NCBI GenBank assembly: GCA_965657645.1
Contig: CBFHOS010000002.1
Location: 1 to 64,000 of the forward strand
Reading direction: 5' to 3'
Length of the DNA: 64,000 nucleotides
Origin: CBFHOS01 sp965657645
GTDB lineage: Bacteria > Pseudomonadota > Alphaproteobacteria > Puniceispirillales > Puniceispirillaceae
Shown here one piece after another: positions 1 to 9,840 of this stretch. A program made the translations under genes and the position numbers. The notes under the pieces were generated by a model. That model did no database searches. It worked only from the letters and a program-made list of their open reading frames with translations, and was not told where the DNA came from. Every line of letters begins with the position of its first letter. The stretch's first letter is position 1.

Positions 1-2
1 CC

Positions 3-869
3 TTTGAACAGGCCGCAAAATTGTTGCTGGATGAATTGGCACCGCGGGGCGGGGCTGAAATTTGCCGCGATTATGCATTAATGCTATCGGGCGAGGCATT
101 GCGGGTCATCACCGGCCTTAGCAATGTGACCGCGACGCAAATGGATGCGTATTCCCAAGCGATGATTGATGGCATTGCAAATTATGGCGGTGATCCGGCG
201 GTGCGCCAGCGCTGTGTAGATGCGGTCGATGCGCTGGATACGGCGATCAACGAGCGCATAGCCGCCTTTAGTGCGTCCCCGCCTGATCCCGATACGCCGA
301 CAGGTGCCTCTATCATTGCGGTGTTATTGCGCGGCAATGCCCCGCATGATCAATTGCGGGCGAACGTAAAGCTGGCGATTAGTGGCGGACAGAATGAACC
401 ACGCGATGCGATTGCGGGGGCGGTATGGGCCTTGCTGGCACACCCCGAGGCTCTGGCGCTGGTGCGTTCTGGCACGGTTAGCTGGGACCGCGTGTTTGAG
501 GAATATGTCCGCTGGATGTCGCCGATTGGCATGTCGCCGCGCCGCATTGCCCGTGATCAGGAAATAGATGGCTATGAGATTAAGGAGGGTGGGCGTGCCT
601 TTTTCTTCTTTAGCGCGGCAAACCGTGACCCGCATCATTTCACCAATCCCGAATTGTTTGATGTAACCCGCAATGTGAAAAAGCATATTGCCTTTGGCGC
701 GGGTCCGCATTTTTGTGCGGGGGCCTTTGCCTCGCGGGCGTTGGTGGCAAATGTTGCCTTGCCAATGCTGTTTGACCGGTTCCCTAATTTGGCGCTAGAG
801 CCGGGATATGATTATAAATTTGGCGGCTGGGCATTTCGCGGCCCACTTGCTGTCCCTGTAACATGGTGA
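3..869 (+). CDS. Cytochrome P450, 5'-truncated by the window edge
   Basis: Haem-thiolate monooxygenase, with only the C-terminal two thirds or so present. The frame stays open to the first base, so the true start lies upstream and the internal TTG/ATG codons are not the start. Visible landmarks are an I-helix-like stretch GGQNEPRDAI, an ExxR K-helix motif (EYVR), and the haem-binding loop FGAGPHFCAGAFASR with the cysteine that ligates iron. The protein has the soluble bacterial class I layout and no membrane anchor is seen in this part. Redox partners (ferredoxin and its reductase) are not in the window and the substrate cannot be predicted. The next gene follows on the same strand after about 65 bp. 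Confidence 0.93.
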   Translation, partial: FEQAAKLLLDELAPRGGAEICRDYALMLSGEALRVITGLSNVTATQMDAYSQAMIDGIANYGGDPAVRQRCVDAVDALDTAINERIAAFSASPPDPDTPTGASIIAVLLRGNAPHDQLRANVKLAISGGQNEPRDAIAGAVWALLAHPEALALVRSGTVSWDRVFEEYVRWMSPIGMSPRRIARDQEIDGYEIKEGGRAFFFFSAANRDPHHFTNPELFDVTRNVKKHIAFGAGPHFCAGAFASRALVANVALPMLFDRFPNLALEPGYDYKFGGWAFRGPLAVPVTW

Positions 870-934
870 TTTACCTTATTTGCTGATCTAGTAAAGAGGC
901 GCAGATTGGCGCCGGTGCATTCACGGAGATATCG

Positions 935-2137
935 ATGGCATTGCCGAACGATCATAATAAAAAGAAACGCAAAACACTGGTTCGCCGATCGGCGATGCCG
1001 CCATCGGCTAGTGTCGCCGTGGCCACGCCATTATGCCCCTCGGTGGTCTATTCATCCCCCTCGGCCTCGGCGCTCGATGATCAATATGAGGGGCGTGTAT
1101 CTGGCTATACTTACGCCCGCGAAGGCCACCCCAATGCCGATGTGCTGGCGGAAAAAATTGACTGGTTGGAAAATGCCGAAGGCGGTTTGATTACCGGATC
1201 TGGCATGGGTGCAATCTCGGCCTTGTTCCTCGGTTTGCTGAACAAGGGTGATCATATTCTAGCTGGCGATCAATTATACGGACGGTCCTTGCGGATGCTA
1301 ACCCAAGACATGCCGCGTATGGGGTTTGAAACCAGTTTTGCCGATCCCACCAATGCCGCAATATTTGAGGCGGCGATCAAAGACAACACCGCGATGATCA
1401 TGGTTGAGACAATGTCCAATCCTACATTGCGCGTGGCCGATATGGCGGCGATTGCGAAAATGGCGGCAGAGCGGAATATCCTTCTTGTTGTGGATAATAC
1501 CTTCACCACGCCGGCGCTCTATCGGCCCTTTGATCATGGTGCTGATATCATTATTCATTCGGTGACAAAATTCCTGTCGGGTCATTCAGATGTCACGCTT
1601 GGCTATATCGCGGCGCGTGATCCCGACCATCGCACCAAGATCCGTGACGCGGCGGTAACGTGGGGAATGACACCTAGCCCGTTTGATTGCTGGTTGGCGG
1701 AGCGCGGCCTACATAGTTTTGATCTGCGTTTTGAAAAGGCCCAAGCCTCGGCCGCGATCATTGCCGATCGTCTGGCAGAATTGCCCGGTATTAAACAAGT
1801 ATTGTATCCGGGACGGGGCGATCATCCCGATTTTGAATTGGCCCAGCATTTGTTCGCTGGTGCCGGTGGCAACATGGTTAGTTTTGAAATTGACGGTGGC
1901 CGTGATGTGGTTGACCGCTTTATCGCGGCGGTTCCCGATATTCCCTTTGCCCCTACATTGGGCGATATTGGGACCACCCTATCGCATCCGGCGTCATCAT
2001 CACACCGCGCTTTAACCGCCGAGCAACGAGCAAGCCTTGGGATGAATGAAGGCTTTTTCCGACTGTCGGTCGGGATAGAGGACGGCGAAATGTTGGCCGA
2101 AGAATTATCAAAGGCTATTGCCATAGGAATTAACTGA
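935..2137 (+). CDS. Cys/Met metabolism PLP-dependent enzyme (cystathionine lyase/synthase or methionine gamma-lyase family)
   Basis: Fold-type I PLP enzyme of the MetB/MetC/MegL family, about 400 residues, the usual length. The PLP lysine sits in SVTKFLSGHSDVTLGY, the cofactor aspartate in VVDNTFTTP, and the Tyr region reads DQLYGRS. Family members do beta- or gamma-elimination or replacement on cystathionine, methionine or homoserine esters. Bacterial methionine gamma-lyases usually have Cys after the LYG of this loop. Here it is Arg, which argues against a classical MegL, so cystathionine beta/gamma-lyase or an uncharacterised subgroup is as likely. ATG 935 is preceded by GGAGA at good spacing. 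It is followed 10 bp later by a GMC oxidoreductase and is possibly co-transcribed with it. Confidence 0.88.
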   Translation: MALPNDHNKKKRKTLVRRSAMPPSASVAVATPLCPSVVYSSPSASALDDQYEGRVSGYTYAREGHPNADVLAEKIDWLENAEGGLITGSGMGAISALFLGLLNKGDHILAGDQLYGRSLRMLTQDMPRMGFETSFADPTNAAIFEAAIKDNTAMIMVETMSNPTLRVADMAAIAKMAAERNILLVVDNTFTTPALYRPFDHGADIIIHSVTKFLSGHSDVTLGYIAARDPDHRTKIRDAAVTWGMTPSPFDCWLAERGLHSFDLRFEKAQASAAIIADRLAELPGIKQVLYPGRGDHPDFELAQHLFAGAGGNMVSFEIDGGRDVVDRFIAAVPDIPFAPTLGDIGTTLSHPASSSHRALTAEQRASLGMNEGFFRLSVGIEDGEMLAEELSKAIAIGIN

Positions 2138-2147
2138 GGACAAGGTT

Positions 2148-3797
2148 ATGTCACTCGGGCAACGCAGAGATAGTGGCATGCAGAAATTCGACTTCATCAT
2201 CATCGGCGGTGGTTCCGCCGGATGTGTTTTGGCTGACAAGCTCAGCGCATGTGGCACCTATTCGGTATTGTTGCTAGAGGCCGGTCCCTCGGATAAACGC
2301 TTTTGGATTAAAGTACCGATCGGCTATGGCAATTCCTTTCATAACCCCAAGGTTAATTGGCGTTTTAACGGGGTGCCGGATGACGGTCTTGGCGGGCGGT
2401 CGAGTTATGCGCCCCGTGGCAAAGTCCTTGGCGGGTCAAGTTCGATCAATGCGCTTGTGTATCACCGCGGCCAGGCAGGTGATTATGATGATTGGGCGGC
2501 GGCGGGTAATAGTGATTGGGATTACGCCGCGGTTAAGCCGATTTTTGATTCTTATGAAATCGTTGGAAACCGCAAAGAAACTGCGAATAAAGCGCGTGAG
2601 CCAAAACTGTCTGTGACCGATGCTAGTGCCAGCTATCACCGCCTTTCGAAAGATTTTCTGGATATCTGTCAAGAGACCCAATTACCAAGTGACGCCAGCC
2701 CCCCAATCGAGGGAGCCGGTGTTGGCCCCTATTACATCACCACCCGCAATGGCCTGCGCTGTTCGAGTGCAACGGCGTTTCTGGATCCCGCCAGAAAGCG
2801 GCGAAATCTAACAATCATCACCGATATTCATATCCGCCGCATTATCACTGATAACCGGCGCGCTATTGGTGTTGAAGGGGTGCGCAGAGGTCAGAATATG
2901 CGTTTTGATGCGGGGCGCGAAATCATTCTTTCTGCGGGCGCGGTTGGTAGTCCGCAAATTCTCCAGCTATCGGGCATTGGTTCGGGTAAATTGCTAAAAA
3001 AGCATGATATTGATGTGGTGTTAGACCAGCCAAATGTTGGCCAGCATATGCAGGATCATCTGGGCGTTAATTACATTTTCAAAGCGAACCAACCGACATT
3101 GAATGACGTTCTTGGTAAATGGCATGCGCGCCTTGCGTTGGGTATGAAATATGTATTGCGCCAGAGTGGGCCGCTCGCCCTTAGCGTCAATCAGGTTGGT
3201 GGCTTGGTGAAATCAGCGCCAAATCTGACGCGGCCCGATACCCAGCTATATATGAACCCGATGAGCTATACCGTGCAGTATAACGGCAAGCGGCCGCTTA
3301 CCAAGCCTGATAACTTCCCCGGCTTTATCATCGGCTTTAACAGCTGTCGCCCGAAAAGCCGTGGCTCGGTCGAAATCAACTCCGCCGATAGCCGCGACCA
3401 GCCTAAAATATGGGGCAATTACCTAAGCCATAATGACGATCTGGATGATGTGGTGCGGATGGCCAGATTGATTGAAAAGATGCAAAGCACAAAGGCCCTG
3501 AGCGGTATTCTCTCGGAGCCCGGCCTAACGCCGCTTGGCGAGATGTCCGATGATGAGATCATCGATGATTTTCGAGCGAGGTCAGGAACGGTCTTTCATT
3601 TATGCGGAACCTGCCGGATGACCCCAGATGCCAGCCAAGGGGTGGTTGATCAGCGTTTGCGGGTTCACAATATGGACAGATTACGCGTTTGTGATGCCTC
3701 GATCTTCCCCAATGTGACCTCGGCAAATACTAATGCCCCTACAATTATGGTGGCGCATAAAGGTGCCCAGATGATCCTCGCCGATAATAGAGGTTGA
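2148..3797 (+). CDS. GMC-family FAD oxidoreductase (choline dehydrogenase-like)
   Basis: Flavoprotein alcohol dehydrogenase of the glucose-methanol-choline family, about 549 residues. The N-terminal dinucleotide-binding motif is FIIIGGGSAGCVLA. The second GMC signature is the region PRGKVLGGSSSINALVYHRG. The C-terminal active-site motif contains FHLCGTCRM (catalytic His) and NTNAPTIM (second His/Asn position). Such enzymes oxidise primary alcohols such as choline, polyethylene glycol or long-chain alcohols and pass electrons to quinone or a cytochrome. ATG 2148 has an AGGACAAGG stretch upstream. An ATG at 2178, just before the conserved core, is an alternative start. A rho-independent terminator follows. 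No betaine aldehyde dehydrogenase lies nearby, so calling it BetA would be unsafe. Confidence 0.9.
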   Translation: MSLGQRRDSGMQKFDFIIIGGGSAGCVLADKLSACGTYSVLLLEAGPSDKRFWIKVPIGYGNSFHNPKVNWRFNGVPDDGLGGRSSYAPRGKVLGGSSSINALVYHRGQAGDYDDWAAAGNSDWDYAAVKPIFDSYEIVGNRKETANKAREPKLSVTDASASYHRLSKDFLDICQETQLPSDASPPIEGAGVGPYYITTRNGLRCSSATAFLDPARKRRNLTIITDIHIRRIITDNRRAIGVEGVRRGQNMRFDAGREIILSAGAVGSPQILQLSGIGSGKLLKKHDIDVVLDQPNVGQHMQDHLGVNYIFKANQPTLNDVLGKWHARLALGMKYVLRQSGPLALSVNQVGGLVKSAPNLTRPDTQLYMNPMSYTVQYNGKRPLTKPDNFPGFIIGFNSCRPKSRGSVEINSADSRDQPKIWGNYLSHNDDLDDVVRMARLIEKMQSTKALSGILSEPGLTPLGEMSDDEIIDDFRARSGTVFHLCGTCRMTPDASQGVVDQRLRVHNMDRLRVCDASIFPNVTSANTNAPTIMVAHKGAQMILADNRG

Positions 3798-3821
3798 TCG
3801 TAATACATACTTTTGGCCCAT

Positions 3822-3845
3822 AAAGGGCGATATGCCTGCCCTTTT
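3822..3845 (+). terminator. Rho-independent terminator after the GMC gene
   Basis: Inverted repeat AAAGGGC (3822-3828) and GCCCTTT (3838-3844) with a 9-nt loop, followed by a T. It lies 25 bp after the stop of the GMC oxidoreductase, separating it from the efflux operon. The rest of the 179-bp gap (3798-3976) is AT-rich and presumably carries the promoter for the efflux pair. Confidence 0.6.
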
Positions 3846-3976
3846 GAATGCGCTTCGGGGTATTGTTTGGGTTGTTTTGGGCGCTAACCGCGCATATATA
3901 AGGCGATATGCAACAATAGTTATAAACCAACTGCCAGCAATGTTTGGCCCGCTTTTAATTGAATGGTGTGCACGAA

Positions 3977-5284
3977 ATGAAATCGAAAACCTCATATATC
4001 TTGGCTGGCGCAATTGCGTTGGGCGTTGTTGGCTGGATGCTGTCGGACAATATTTTTGGTGGCAATTCGGACGAGACCCAAGATCAGGCGGCCGCGCAAT
4101 CAACCATTGTTGAGGCCGGTGACCAAACGGGTGGTCAAATCGGTGGATCGGATGATTCGGTAAAGAGCACAATCGTTTCCGCGGTCATGGTCGAGAACAC
4201 CGCCATCCGCCGCGTTGTGCGGGCCAATGGTGTGAGCGAGCCTGAATTTGAGATCACCGTATCAGCGCGCATTGACGGCAATATTGTTGATGTTCCGGTT
4301 AAAGACGGTATCGAGATTGAAAAAGGCGCGACATTGGTGGTGTTCGACAAGGGCACATTGCCATCGCGGATCGCCGCGGCAAAGGCTGAGATCGCTGCTG
4401 CCGAAACCAATTATGATGCATCTTTGAAACAATCAGAAGGCACGCTGGATGTAGAACTAGCGGCGGCCAAAGCCAATCTTGAAGTTGCCCGCCAACGTTT
4501 GGAAGTTGGTGAAAAGCTGGCGAAGCAGAATTTCAGCGCGCCGCTCGAACAGGCCCAGCTACGGGCCAATTATGAAAATGCACGTGTGTCCTTGGCAAAA
4601 ATTGAAATGGCGCAGAATTTTCAGGCCGACATCTCGGTTTCCCAGAGCCTAGCACGCCTTGAAGCCGCAAAGTCACAGCTCTCTGTCCTGCAAGATCAGC
4701 TCGATGATTCCGTTATTACCGCGCCGGTTTCCGGTCGCCTAGAGAGTGTCCATGTTGATGTGGGTGAACGCCTGCGCCGTGATGGCGCTGCGGCGACCAT
4801 TCTTGGTATGGATAATGTGATGCTAGTGGTGGCTGTGCCGCAAACAAATATCGCCCAAGTTACCCTCGGTGATCCCGTTGATATCATCATTGCAGGGGCC
4901 GGAGAGCGCACCGGCATAGTGACCAAGATTGCCTCTAAATCAAGTTCAACGACACGGACTTTCGATGTTGAGATAACCGTTCCAAATGCGGATCGTAGCC
5001 TGCGTGCGGGTGTTAGCCTCGAAGCGTCGATCGATGTTGGTTTCGTGCCGGCATTCGGCATGTCACCAGCGCATTTGTCGGTGGCTGGCGATGGCTCGCT
5101 AACGGTCAAGATTGTGGTTGATGGCAAGGTGCAAACCCTGCCGGTTGAGATGGTTCGCTCTGGTGTAGAACAGGTGTTTGTGTCGGGTCTTCCCGATGGC
5201 GCGACCTTGCTGACCTTTGGTCAGGCCTTTGTTGAGGCAGGGGATAATGTCCAGATCGATCTCGGCTCTGGAGACGCCTCATGA
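3977..5284 (+). CDS. RND efflux periplasmic adaptor (membrane fusion protein, HlyD/AcrA family)
   Basis: Adaptor subunit linking an inner-membrane RND pump to an outer-membrane channel. An N-terminal membrane segment (about residues 6-24, SYILAGAIALGVVGWMLS) is followed by a Gln/Asp-rich linker, a lipoyl half-motif (IDGNIVDVPVKDGIEIEKGATLVVFD), an Ala/Glu/Gln-rich coiled-coil hairpin, the second lipoyl half (DSVITAPVSGRLESVHVDVGE), then beta-barrel and membrane-proximal domains. ATG 3977 is chosen because the conserved membrane anchor starts there; the frame can be opened upstream only with a TTG at 3959. It overlaps the pump gene by 4 bp (ATGA). No TolC-like gene follows, so the outer-membrane partner must be encoded elsewhere. 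Confidence 0.9.
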   Translation: MKSKTSYILAGAIALGVVGWMLSDNIFGGNSDETQDQAAAQSTIVEAGDQTGGQIGGSDDSVKSTIVSAVMVENTAIRRVVRANGVSEPEFEITVSARIDGNIVDVPVKDGIEIEKGATLVVFDKGTLPSRIAAAKAEIAAAETNYDASLKQSEGTLDVELAAAKANLEVARQRLEVGEKLAKQNFSAPLEQAQLRANYENARVSLAKIEMAQNFQADISVSQSLARLEAAKSQLSVLQDQLDDSVITAPVSGRLESVHVDVGERLRRDGAAATILGMDNVMLVVAVPQTNIAQVTLGDPVDIIIAGAGERTGIVTKIASKSSSTTRTFDVEITVPNADRSLRAGVSLEASIDVGFVPAFGMSPAHLSVAGDGSLTVKIVVDGKVQTLPVEMVRSGVEQVFVSGLPDGATLLTFGQAFVEAGDNVQIDLGSGDAS

Positions 5285-8200
5285 ATACAATAATCCAAGC
5301 TGCTTTCTCGCGCACTGGCGCGGTGTTAATGGCGCTGGCCGTGCTGTCTTTTGTAGGTGTCGGCGCTTATTTCGAGATCCCGAAAGAGGCCAAGCCGGAT
5401 GTTGATATTCCGGTCACCTATGTATCGGTAAAATATGAAGGCATCTCGCCTGAGGATTCAGAGCGGCTATTGGTAAAGCCGTTGGAGAAACATCTGCGCA
5501 CGGTTGAGGGTCTGGATAAGATGACCTCGGTTGGCGCAGAGGGCTATGGCGCGGTAACGCTGGAATTTGCCGCTGGTGAAGATATTGACCAAGCGCTGGT
5601 TGATGTGCGTCAGGCGGTTGAAGATGCCAAGCCGGATTTGCCTGCCGAAGCTGATGAACCAAAGGTAACTGAGGTTAGTCTATCGCTATTCCCGATTTTA
5701 ACCGCGGCCTTATATGGTCCGGTGCCGGAGCGCGAAATGGTGCTGGCGGCGCGCGAAATCAAAGACAAGCTTGAATCACTGCCGGGCATTCTGGAAGTTG
5801 AAATTGGCGGTGACCGCGAAGAAGTGTTGGAAATTCTGGTCGATGCGTCGGCGATGGAATCCTATGGGTTGAACCCGGCCGCGGTGATTAATTTGGTCCA
5901 GAGCAATAACCAGCTGGTTACAGCAGGTGCGATTGATGATGGTGGCGGCCGTTTATTGGTCAAGGTGCCGGGCGTCATTGAAGATATTGACGATCTAATC
6001 AACATGCCGATCAAGGCCAATGACGGCACTAGTATTAAATTTGGTGACGTTGCCGTGGTGCGCCGCGCCTTTCGTCAGGCAGAGGGTTGGTCGCGGGTAA
6101 ATGGCGAACCGGCCATTGTTCTTGATGTGCGCAAGCGCGTTGGCTCTAACATCATCGATGTGGTGGAATCGGCCCGCGCAGTTATTGACGCGGCGGCCCC
6201 GATGATTGACGAGGAAGTCAAAGTTTCCTACCTGTTCGACGATTCCAAAGATGTGCGCAATCTGTTGAGCGATCTTGGCAATAACGTTGGTGCCGCGGTG
6301 ATTATCGTGATGGTTGTGGTGCTAGCGGTTTTGGGTATTCGCAATGCAACTTTGGTTGGCTTGGCGATCCCGGGCTCGTTCTTTATTGGCATTACCCTGC
6401 TCAATTTTTTGGGCGTTACGATGAATATCATCGTGCTGTTTTCGCTTATCCTCGTGGCTGGCATGCTGGTCGATGGGGTGATTGTGACGACCGAATTTGC
6501 CGATCGTAAAATAGCCGCGGGTATGTCTCGAAAAGAGGCCTATAAGGCTGGTGCACAGCGCATGGCATGGCCGATCATTTCGTCCACAGTGACAACATTG
6601 ATGGTCTTTACGCCGTTGCTATTCTGGCCCGGTATTGTTGGCCAATTCATGAAATATCTGCCGATCACGGTGATCTGCGTGTTGTTGGCGTCCTTGTTTA
6701 TGGCGTTGATTTTCATTCCGGTGCTTGGTGGTATGATTGGCAAAAAGACGGTTGAAAAAGGGAGTATCTCTTCGACTGCACCGCATCTTTATCGCCGTAT
6801 TCTGAAGTTTTCAATCCGCCGCCCGGGGATAATTATGGCCGGGGTGATCTCGATCATGATCTTTGCCTTTATGGGCTATGGCAGAGCTGGTCTTGGTGTT
6901 GCCTTCTTCCCATCGATTGAGCCTGATCAGGCGCAAGTGCAGGTATTGGCACGCGGTGATCTATCGGCGAAAGAGCGTGATGGTCTGGTTCGTGAGGCGG
7001 AAGAGAGCATTAGTTCGGTTGGCGGCGTGCAGGATTTCTACGCGCGCTCGTTCCGCGCAGGTGATGCTGGCAATCAGGCTCCACGTGATTCTGTCGGCAC
7101 AATCCGGACCGTGTTTACCGATTGGGACAAGCGCGAAAAAGCGGTTAGTCTGATGGATCAAATGCGGGCGTTGGTTTCGACCTTGGCTGGCGCCGAGGTG
7201 ACCATCACCCAACAGCAAGAGGGCCCGGGTGGCGCCTTGCCGATCCGCGTTGAAATTCTTGGTGATGATCTTGACGAGCTTGCCGCCGCGACCAATGACG
7301 TTGTGGCGCGTATGAACGAGCTTGGCGGTTTTGTTGATATCGTTGATAGCCGTCCATTGCCCGGTTTGGAATGGACCTTGGTTACTGACCGTGATGCGGC
7401 CAGCCGGCATGGTGTCTCGATTTCCGGATTGGGAACGATGATCAAGATGCTGACGCGCGGCGTTCGTATTTCTGATTTCCGGCCGGATGACACCGAGGAT
7501 GAACTCGATGTTGTGATGCGCTTTATGGGCGATCAGCGGAATTTGGACCGGCTCAAGGAATTGCGTATTCCGGCGGCTGATGGCTCCTATATCCCGCTTT
7601 CTGTTTTTGCCGATCTCCAGCCACGTCAAAAGGGCGGTAATATCGAGCGTCTTGATGGCAAGCGTTATATGTATATCAACTCCGATGTTGAGAGTGGTGT
7701 ATTGGCGGCTGAACGGTTTGCGGCCTTGCGCCAAGCCCTTGCCGATGCGCCTCTGGCACAGGATGTTGAAATAAAGTTCGGTGGTGAAAACGAAGATATC
7801 GCCGAGACCCAGTCGTTCCTTGCAACCTCTTTCATGCTGTCATTGGTGTTGATGGTGATTGTCTTGATGGTGCAGTTCAATTCTGGATGGCAGGCCTTTG
7901 TCACGATGTCGGCGATTGTCCTATCAACAGGCGGCGTTGTTCTTGGCCTATGGGTAACAAACCAGCCGTTTGGCGTGGTTATGTGTGGCCTTGGGGTAAT
8001 TTCGCTGGCTGGTATTGTGGTCAATAACAACATCGTGTTGATCGACACATTCAACGAATATCGCAAGCGTGGATATTCCGCCAGCCATTCCGCCTTTAGA
8101 GCCGGTCTGGTGCGTTTCCGTCCGGTTGTGTTGACTGCGGTTACCACCATTTTGGGATTGATGCCGATGGTGTATCAATTGACCATCAAGCTGTTGGACC

Positions 8201-8409
8201 GTGAGATCCTTGTCGGGGCGCCATCATCACAATGGTGGACACAATTATCGAGCACAATTGCCGGTGGTTTGACCTTTGCAACGATTTTGACGTTGGTGGC
8301 GACACCGGCGATGCTGGTCATTGGTAATTATCTTGCACGCTTTGCCAGCAAGGCTATTGGCGAGCGGTTTAGACAGTTCCGCAAACCAGCGCTGGATGCC
8401 GCTGAATAG
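5281..8409 (+). CDS. RND family efflux transporter, inner-membrane pump (AcrB-like)
   Basis: About 1042 residues, the full RND length, with TM1, a large periplasmic porter loop, TM2-6, a second loop, then TM7-12. The TM4 motif reads GMLVDGVIVTTEFADRK: the first aspartate of the AcrB Asp407-Asp408 pair is kept and the second is Gly. The TM10 region reads LAGIVVNNNIVLIDTFNEYRKRG, with Asn where AcrB has the Lys940 region, a pattern shared by many non-AcrB RND subfamilies. It probably exports drugs, bile-like or lipophilic compounds by proton antiport; the substrate is unknown. It is translationally coupled to the adaptor gene upstream. The end nearly abuts the convergent amidase gene (2-bp gap). 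Confidence 0.92.
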   Translation: MNTIIQAAFSRTGAVLMALAVLSFVGVGAYFEIPKEAKPDVDIPVTYVSVKYEGISPEDSERLLVKPLEKHLRTVEGLDKMTSVGAEGYGAVTLEFAAGEDIDQALVDVRQAVEDAKPDLPAEADEPKVTEVSLSLFPILTAALYGPVPEREMVLAAREIKDKLESLPGILEVEIGGDREEVLEILVDASAMESYGLNPAAVINLVQSNNQLVTAGAIDDGGGRLLVKVPGVIEDIDDLINMPIKANDGTSIKFGDVAVVRRAFRQAEGWSRVNGEPAIVLDVRKRVGSNIIDVVESARAVIDAAAPMIDEEVKVSYLFDDSKDVRNLLSDLGNNVGAAVIIVMVVVLAVLGIRNATLVGLAIPGSFFIGITLLNFLGVTMNIIVLFSLILVAGMLVDGVIVTTEFADRKIAAGMSRKEAYKAGAQRMAWPIISSTVTTLMVFTPLLFWPGIVGQFMKYLPITVICVLLASLFMALIFIPVLGGMIGKKTVEKGSISSTAPHLYRRILKFSIRRPGIIMAGVISIMIFAFMGYGRAGLGVAFFPSIEPDQAQVQVLARGDLSAKERDGLVREAEESISSVGGVQDFYARSFRAGDAGNQAPRDSVGTIRTVFTDWDKREKAVSLMDQMRALVSTLAGAEVTITQQQEGPGGALPIRVEILGDDLDELAAATNDVVARMNELGGFVDIVDSRPLPGLEWTLVTDRDAASRHGVSISGLGTMIKMLTRGVRISDFRPDDTEDELDVVMRFMGDQRNLDRLKELRIPAADGSYIPLSVFADLQPRQKGGNIERLDGKRYMYINSDVESGVLAAERFAALRQALADAPLAQDVEIKFGGENEDIAETQSFLATSFMLSLVLMVIVLMVQFNSGWQAFVTMSAIVLSTGGVVLGLWVTNQPFGVVMCGLGVISLAGIVVNNNIVLIDTFNEYRKRGYSASHSAFRAGLVRFRPVVLTAVTTILGLMPMVYQLTIKLLDREILVGAPSSQWWTQLSSTIAGGLTFATILTLVATPAMLVIGNYLARFASKAIGERFRQFRKPALDAAE

Positions 8410-8411
8410 GC

Positions 8412-9752
8412 TTAGGCGTTGCCTCTGATAATCGGTTCTGCTGATGTCGCGATAGCCAAAAGCCGGCGGTCATGATGACGTGATCCCATTAGGGAAAATC
8501 CGACTGGCGCACTGTCACTTGCATGGCATGGGATGGTGATCGTCGGCCGATCCAGATAGTTCGACAAGGCAGTATTGCGCAGGACCATTGCGCTGGTCTT
8601 GCCCAATATATCCGGCCCCTCAAGCCCCGCTAGCTTTGGCGGAATGATCGGCGTTGTTGGCAGAGCCAGCACATCATAGGGGCGGGTGATCGCCTGCACC
8701 GCTTTTGTTGTCTGCTCCCGCGCCGCTAGCAATGCCAAATAATCCGCCGCCAGAATATCCTGTCCGGCCTCTATCCGCAGGGCGATATACGGGTCGTAAT
8801 CAGGCCCCAGCAAATGCCGGTGGATATGATAGGCCTCGGCGGCAACGATGCTCTTTGGCGTGTTCGCCGGCCGCAATTCCTCTAGAATATCAATGGTGAT
8901 ATCGCAAATAATCGCCCCCGCATCATGAAGCCGCGCCAACGCCGCCTCGAAATCACTGGCAACTTTGGCGTCCAGATCATCGAATAAATAGCCCCTTGGT
9001 ACGGCAATGCGCAGGCCCTTTAGCGGGAATGGTTCCTCGGTACGGCCGCTACCACCGGCCATAATGTCATCCATGATGGCGGCACAGCGAACAGAATTGG
9101 TCATCGGTCCCGCCGCATCAAAAGAGGGTGATAGCGGAAAAATACCGGCTAGAGGCATCCGGCTAGTCGTTGGTTTTAATCCGACAATGCCGCAAAAGGC
9201 GGCTGGAGCGCGGGTGGAGCCGCCGGTATCTGAGCCGATTGTCGTCACCGCCATTTTATCAGAAATCGAAACGGCGCTACCCGACGATGACCCACCGGCG
9301 ATACGGCCACCATCAACATCACGTTCATATGGGCTCCGCGGATTGCCATAATGCGGGTTCATGCCAAGACCGGAAAAGGCAAATTCGGTCATGTTGGTGC
9401 GCCCGATAATGATAAAGCCAAGCGCTCGTAAACGCGCCACAACAAGGGCGTCGCTGGTCGCAGGATCGGCTTTGGCAAGGATCTTTGATCCGGCCATTGT
9501 CACCTCGCCCGCATGGTCAAATAGATCCTTGATCGATAGCGTCACCCCGGCAAAGGGCGGCAGGCCATCGCCATTGGCCCGCGCTTGATCAATCTGGTCG
9601 GCCTCACGGCGGGCGCGCTCGCTATTCACCGAAATAAATGCGGCGGCGCCATCATCGCTATTGATTGCCGCGAGACAATCCTCGACATGCTGGCGGGCGG
9701 TCAATTTGCCAGAGGCAAGGGCGGCGGCAATTTCTGCGATAAAATAAGACAT
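8412..9752 (-). CDS. Amidase signature family hydrolase
   Basis: About 446 residues. The Ser-cisSer-Lys triad is visible: Lys in LSIKDLFD, the Gly/Ser-rich signature GGSSSGSAVSISDKMAVTTIGSDTGGSTRAP with the cis-Ser and the nucleophile Ser of TGGSTR. The family hydrolyses carboxamides, nitrile-derived amides, or the glutamine amide of mischarged tRNA when fused to GatB/C. With no gatB/gatC neighbour, a metabolic amidase is likelier than GatA; the substrate is unknown. No clear Shine-Dalgarno is seen before ATG 9752. It is convergent with the RND pump and divergent from the second GMC oxidoreductase. Confidence 0.88.
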   Translation of the reverse strand: MSYFIAEIAAALASGKLTARQHVEDCLAAINSDDGAAAFISVNSERARREADQIDQARANGDGLPPFAGVTLSIKDLFDHAGEVTMAGSKILAKADPATSDALVVARLRALGFIIIGRTNMTEFAFSGLGMNPHYGNPRSPYERDVDGGRIAGGSSSGSAVSISDKMAVTTIGSDTGGSTRAPAAFCGIVGLKPTTSRMPLAGIFPLSPSFDAAGPMTNSVRCAAIMDDIMAGGSGRTEEPFPLKGLRIAVPRGYLFDDLDAKVASDFEAALARLHDAGAIICDITIDILEELRPANTPKSIVAAEAYHIHRHLLGPDYDPYIALRIEAGQDILAADYLALLAAREQTTKAVQAITRPYDVLALPTTPIIPPKLAGLEGPDILGKTSAMVLRNTALSNYLDRPTITIPCHASDSAPVGFSLMGSRHHDRRLLAIATSAEPIIRGNA

Positions 9753-9840
9753 GCGGATAACTATAAAGCGGCGTTGATAAAAATCACTCGTTTTTTGCGG
9801 CCCCTTGACTTGGGGTTACAGCGTCACGGATAGTGCCCTG

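Noticed and set aside
324..710. 128-codon minus-strand frame inside the P450 gene
   Set aside because: Antisense shadow of a well-supported coding region with no recognisable motif.
8412..9752. GatA of tRNA-dependent amidotransferase
   Set aside because: No gatB or gatC next to it; the amidase signature alone does not justify the name.
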